From Butyrivibrio sp. UBA3740 (GTDB lineage Bacteria; Bacillota; Clostridia; Lachnospirales; Lachnospiraceae): a stretch of 16,707 bases of DNA. The notes under the pieces were generated by a model. That model was not told the origin of the DNA. It saw only the letters and a program-made list of their open reading frames with translations, and ran no database searches. The stretch spans positions 1 through 16,707 of the forward strand of contig DFGW01000115.1 in the NCBI GenBank assembly GCA_002372465.1. Reading direction: 5' to 3'. The translations under genes were made by a program, and so were the position numbers. The stretch's first letter is position 1. Each line of letters starts with the position of its first letter. Of this stretch, positions 13,190 to 16,707 are shown in pieces.

Positions 13190-14692
13190 TCAATCGTCAT
13201 CTTCCGTAAGCCCTGCTGTGATGGCCTCGTCATCAGGGTCAGGAAGCGTCTCCTCAGAATAAGGAGTTCCGGTTACCTGAGTCATAATACTCTCGGAAAC
13301 CTGTTTCAAAGTAGAATTGGCGTCTTCACCGTTCCAGATCTTGGTAAAAGCAATCTCCAGCTCCATCCAGAGGTTACTGGTCTCGATGGTCTTGGGCATA
13401 GGAACTGAATCTGCATAGACAGAAACAAAGGTGGCAAGGTTCATATCGTCATACTGAACACCGTAGTGAGCAGCCAGTTTGTTACTGAGCTTGTAGATAT
13501 CGCCGGAATTATCGGTACAAAGATATCTTGCAAAATCATTGGCCTGGGAAGCATTCTCAGAAAGGCCGTTTACCACAAGACAGTTGGTTACTGACATGGT
13601 ACGTGAGCCAAATTCATCGGTAAGTCCCGGCATATCAGCTACAGCGAAGTCGAAATCACACTCGCCCTGTGCCTTGGCATCATTGATCTTCTTGATAATA
13701 TCCGTGGTAGCAATGGTAAATACCACCTTGCCATCAACGAAATCCTGAACGACATTGTCGTAGTTGATGGACTCGGGATCAATAGCAAAGAACTGGTTCA
13801 GCTGCTGGTAGATCTTCATGCAGCTGATGGTATCCGGGTTATAAATGTCAATCTGACTGACATCGTCTCCTGCCTGTCCACCAACATTCATATAGTTTCC
13901 AACAAAGAAATAATTGTAGAAGATATCTGTCACATCCCACTCAAAGACAGCTTCTACCTGCTCGGGAGCGTTGTAGCTCTGGGCAAACTGAAGGATATCG
14001 GAAATGCTAAGGGGCAGTGACTGGGCAACAGCTTCATCGATCATGCCCTGAGTTATCTCAGGATTGACATCCTCCGAAGCTGCCTCTTCAGTGTCCTGTG
14101 CCAGTTCCTCATCCGAAGCCTCATCAGCCTCAGCCTGGGCAGCTTCGCCCTCAGCCTGATCAATCTCAGACTGCATTGACTCCACAGCCATGTTCTCAAG
14201 ATAAGTCTTGTTGTAGATCAGAGAACTGGTCTCAAAATAGAAAGGATAAGCAATCTTCTTGCCTTTATAGGTCACGGAATCAATGGCCGCGGCAGGAAAA
14301 ATATTGTCCTTAAGGAAAGTATCCGGATGTTCAATCTCCATGGCAAGCCCTGCTAAATAGGCCTTTTCAAGAGAATCGTTTGTTATGATATAAAGATCCG
14401 GGTAATTATCTTCATCTACGGAAGCTTTATTGACCGCCTCAAGATATTCAAGGCCGGAAACCAGAACAGGCTCGATACGAACCTTGCTGTTAGACTCAGA
14501 ATAGGCAACAGCCTTACTCTGAAGATATGGTGTTAGGGAATCATCTGTGTACCACAGCCTGACTGTGGTCTTATTCCTGTTAAAGAAGGAATAATCCTCG
14601 AAAATGCTCCTGTCTGAGCGGGCATAGATATAAGTGCCCGCCAGAGCGCAAGCAAGTAGTATTATAGAAATAATCCTGACTCTTAACTTCAT
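13190..14692 (-). CDS. Extracellular solute-binding protein-like (family 1), membrane-anchored, with acidic insert
   Basis: From the chosen start the protein has 500 residues. MKLRVR and a hydrophobic segment (7-24) form a signal or anchor. Cys15 sits in LLAC, a possible lipobox, but the hydrophobic run continues past it, so a membrane anchor is as likely. The rest resembles sugar-type ABC solute-binding proteins: TVRLWYTDD (43-51), YPDLYIITND (97-106), KKIAYPFYFETSSLIYNKTYLEN (145-167) and FVDGKVVFTIATTD. Residues ~172-215 are an acidic Ala/Glu/Asp-rich insert inside the expected fold, and the C-terminus ends LTEDDD. The ATG at 14692 overlaps the argD stop as ATGA, with TGGAG just upstream; the earlier ATG at 14707 is less likely. 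No ABC permease or ATPase gene is nearby, so the ligand and transporter are unknown. It may be a sensor-type binding protein. Confidence 0.8.
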   Translation of the reverse strand: MKLRVRIISIILLACALAGTYIYARSDRSIFEDYSFFNRNKTTVRLWYTDDSLTPYLQSKAVAYSESNSKVRIEPVLVSGLEYLEAVNKASVDEDNYPDLYIITNDSLEKAYLAGLAMEIEHPDTFLKDNIFPAAAIDSVTYKGKKIAYPFYFETSSLIYNKTYLENMAVESMQSEIDQAEGEAAQAEADEASDEELAQDTEEAASEDVNPEITQGMIDEAVAQSLPLSISDILQFAQSYNAPEQVEAVFEWDVTDIFYNYFFVGNYMNVGGQAGDDVSQIDIYNPDTISCMKIYQQLNQFFAIDPESINYDNVVQDFVDGKVVFTIATTDIIKKINDAKAQGECDFDFAVADMPGLTDEFGSRTMSVTNCLVVNGLSENASQANDFARYLCTDNSGDIYKLSNKLAAHYGVQYDDMNLATFVSVYADSVPMPKTIETSNLWMELEIAFTKIWNGEDANSTLKQVSESIMTQVTGTPYSEETLPDPDDEAITAGLTEDDD

Positions 14693-15888
14693 ATAGACTC
14701 CAGACATGAATCAAGGATACTGATCATGTCATCAACATTCTCCTTAGTGATCACCAGTGGTGGAACAAATCTGATAATATCAGAGCCTGCATTTATAAGG
14801 ATCAGTCCCTTTGAAAGAGCCTTGCCGATGACCTCTGCCACAGGTCTGTCAAAGACAAGTCCCTGCATAAGTCCGGCTCCTCTTCTGTCAATGATAAAGT
14901 CATATTTGTTCTTAAGTTCATCGAGGCGCTTCTCAAGATATGGAGCCACCTGATTCACATTCTCTATTATATGGTCCTCACTAAATAAATCAAGTACCTT
15001 GCCCACGGCCGCACAGGCAAAAGGATTGCCTCCGTAGGTGGTTCCATGGTCTCCTGCAACCAGTGAAGCGGCGCCGACTTTTTCTGTCATAAGGAAGGCT
15101 CCTACAGGAACTCCGCAGCCCAAAGCCTTGGCAGTTGTCATGATATCAGGCTTTATGCCGTACTTCTGCCATGCAAACATGTATCCGGTCCTGCCCATTC
15201 CGCACTGGATCTCATCCAGGATAAGCAGTATGTCTTTTTCGTCGCAGAGCTTTCTGACGCTCTTTAAAAACTCCTCAGTAGCAGGATGAATTCCGCCCTC
15301 TCCCTGAACAGTCTCAAGGATAATGGCGCAGGTCTTGTCATTTACGCACTTTAAAACGCTGTCAAAGTCATTCAGGTCGGCGAACTTAATATTGCCGATC
15401 ATGGGCTCAAAGGCCTCGCGGTAATGCGGATTGCCTGTTACAGAAAGAGCTCCGAAGGTCCTTCCGTGGAAGGAGTGGTTCATGGCTATGATCTCGTGAT
15501 CAGTTCTTCCATCCTTTAAAAAGGCATACTTACGGGCAGCCTTAAGAGCACCTTCCACTGCCTCAGCCCCGCTGTTGGTAAAGAAAACCCGGTCCATTTT
15601 GGATACTTCCTTGATCTTTTTGGCAGCTTCAACGGCAGGAACATTGTAATAGTAGTTAGAGGTGTGAAGGAGCTTGTCAATCTGAGCCTTTAAGGCATCA
15701 TCGTAGTCCTTGTAGTGGTAACCAAGAGCAAATACAGCAATACCGGACACAAAATCCAGATATTTGTTGCCATCCAGGTCATAGAGGTAAACTCCCTCTC
15801 CCTTATCCAGCACGATCTGATACCTGTTATAGGTATGCAAAAGAGCTTTTTCCGCCTCGTCTATGTACTGTTTCATCAATTCACTCAT
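14689..15888 (-). CDS. argD: Acetylornithine aminotransferase
   Basis: ArgD transfers an amino group from glutamate to N-acetylglutamate 5-semialdehyde in arginine synthesis, using pyridoxal phosphate. The 399-residue length is normal. Class III aminotransferase landmarks are present: [16 protein letters not shown] (105-120), [11 protein letters not shown] (138-148), [12 protein letters not shown] (224-235) with cofactor Asp225, and the Schiff-base lysine Lys254 in [15 protein letters not shown]. The start overlaps the argB stop by ATGA, and a GAGGAGAAAG ribosome binding site lies within the end of argB. The solute-binding-protein-like gene in turn overlaps its stop. The argB-argD order is common in clostridial arginine operons. 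It could also act on succinyl-diaminopimelate, as some homologues do, but the neighbour argB supports the arginine role. Confidence 0.95.
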   Translation of the reverse strand: MSELMKQYIDEAEKALLHTYNRYQIVLDKGEGVYLYDLDGNKYLDFVSGIAVFALGYHYKDYDDALKAQIDKLLHTSNYYYNVPAVEAAKKIKEVSKMDRVFFTNSGAEAVEGALKAARKYAFLKDGRTDHEIIAMNHSFHGRTFGALSVTGNPHYREAFEPMIGNIKFADLNDFDSVLKCVNDKTCAIILETVQGEGGIHPATEEFLKSVRKLCDEKDILLILDEIQCGMGRTGYMFAWQKYGIKPDIMTTAKALGCGVPVGAFLMTEKVGAASLVAGDHGTTYGGNPFACAAVGKVLDLFSEDHIIENVNQVAPYLEKRLDELKNKYDFIIDRRGAGLMQGLVFDRPVAEVIGKALSKGLILINAGSDIIRFVPPLVITKENVDDMISILDSCLESI

Positions 15889-16707
15889 GATACTTTCTCC
15901 TCGTCATGGTCCGGCATAAACATGGTTCCGATACCTTTGTTGGTAAAGATTTCAAGCAGCAGGCAGTGTGGAATCCTTCCGTCCAGGATGTGGACTCTGT
16001 TAACGCCGCCCTTTACAGCATCTGTACAGTTTCCGAGCTTGGGAAGCATGCCTCCGCCGATGTTTCCGCCGGCGATCAGGGCATCTGCCTCTGAGCAGGT
16101 AAGTCTTGAAATAAAGGTTGAAGGATCATTGATATCCTTATAAACACCCTCAATATCTGTAAGAAATGCCAGCTTGTCAGCGCCCACAGCCTTAGCTATG
16201 GCACAGGCAGCATCATCTGCGTTGATATTGTAGGTATCAAAGTTGTCATCCAGACCAATAGGAGCAACTATAGGCAGATAGTCATTGTCCAGAAGATCGT
16301 AAAGAACCTTAGGATCAACCTTGTCTACATCTCCAACATAGCCTATATCCTGGCCTCCGGATAGCTTCTTGGTTACATGTAAAAGCCCCGAGTCCTTTCC
16401 GCTGATTCCGATAGCCTTAACTCCAAGCTCCTGAACCATGGTCACAAGCTGCTTGTTTACTCTTCCAAGGACCATCTCTGCGATCTCCATGGTCTCTGAA
16501 TCAGTGACACGAAGTCCGTTTACAAACTCAGCCTCTTTTCCCACCTTGTTGACCCATGAGCTGATGGCCTTTCCGCCGCCATGGACAATTATTGGCTTAA
16601 AGCCAACCAGTTTAAGCAAAGTTACGTCTGTGATGACGTTCTTTTGAAGCTCCTCATTGCTCATGGCACTTCCGCCATACTTAACAACGATGATCTTGCG
16701 GTTGAAT
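15885..16707 (-). CDS. argB: N-acetylglutamate kinase (5' truncated by window edge)
   Basis: ArgB phosphorylates N-acetylglutamate, the second step of arginine synthesis. The frame stays open to the right edge: before the Met at 16664 the codons read [14 protein letters not shown], the conserved N-terminal strand and phosphate-binding loop of amino-acid kinases. The Met at 16664 is therefore internal, and the true start lies beyond the window. About 273 residues are visible of a usual ~290-300. Family motifs follow: HGGGKAIS (substrate and phosphate loop), [30 protein letters not shown] and [12 protein letters not shown]. The stop codon overlaps the argD start as ATGA. No arginine-repressor site can be judged, since the promoter is outside. 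Confidence 0.96.
   Translation of the reverse strand, partial: FNRKIIVVKYGGSAMSNEELQKNVITDVTLLKLVGFKPIIVHGGGKAISSWVNKVGKEAEFVNGLRVTDSETMEIAEMVLGRVNKQLVTMVQELGVKAIGISGKDSGLLHVTKKLSGGQDIGYVGDVDKVDPKVLYDLLDNDYLPIVAPIGLDDNFDTYNINADDAACAIAKAVGADKLAFLTDIEGVYKDINDPSTFISRLTCSEADALIAGGNIGGGMLPKLGNCTDAVKGGVNRVHILDGRIPHCLLLEIFTNKGIGTMFMPDHDEEKVS

Noticed and set aside
16662..16664. ATG taken as the argB start
   Set aside because: The frame continues upstream with the conserved VVKYGGSA strand-loop to the window edge, so this Met is internal.

Overview
The window looks like chromosome of a strictly anaerobic, low-to-mid GC Gram-positive bacterium, most likely a Lachnospiraceae (Butyrivibrio-like) clostridium. 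This is inferred from an oxygen-sensitive class III ribonucleotide reductase tail, an AmmeMemoRadiSam pair, lipoproteins with Gram-positive style signals, strong GGAGG ribosome binding sites, and the general protein style. The assignment was made by eye and not by any search. No tRNA, rRNA, CRISPR array, insertion sequence or phage gene was seen. Sixteen protein genes cover nearly all of the window, and no gene-free stretch exceeds 300 bases.

Left part (1-6408). The 3' end of nrdD, with a fused thioredoxin-like domain, runs rightward into a perfect 17-bp bidirectional terminator. Facing it is a small STAS-domain protein. Next come two leftward genes of the AmmeMemoRadiSam system: a radical SAM enzyme and a MEMO1-AMMECR1 fusion. 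A rightward PilZ (c-di-GMP receptor) gene follows. It converges on aat (leucyl/phenylalanyl-tRNA-protein transferase), which is translationally linked to an upstream membrane-bound PP2C/SpoIIE-type phosphatase.

Middle (6409-6738). A short divergent region holds a tiny rightward gene at 6514-6639 (41 codons). It has a strong ribosome binding site and encodes a textbook double-glycine leader followed by a cysteine-free 15-residue core. No exporter, immunity or modification gene lies nearby. A GC-rich hairpin without a T-tract follows it. This orphan secreted-peptide gene is the most interesting item in the window.

Right part (6739-16707), all leftward. Genes run argB, argD, an extracellular solute-binding-protein-like gene, then a predicted sigma-A promoter, comEA, response regulator, histidine kinase, GerMN lipoprotein and comEC. 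argB/argD, argD/solute-binding protein and response regulator/kinase each overlap by ATGA. The competence genes comEA and comEC are separated by a regulator-kinase-GerMN lipoprotein module whose layout resembles the actinobacterial MtrA-MtrB-LpqB cassette. The arrangement suggests that an envelope-sensing system and the DNA-uptake proteins share a transcript, but no expression evidence is available.
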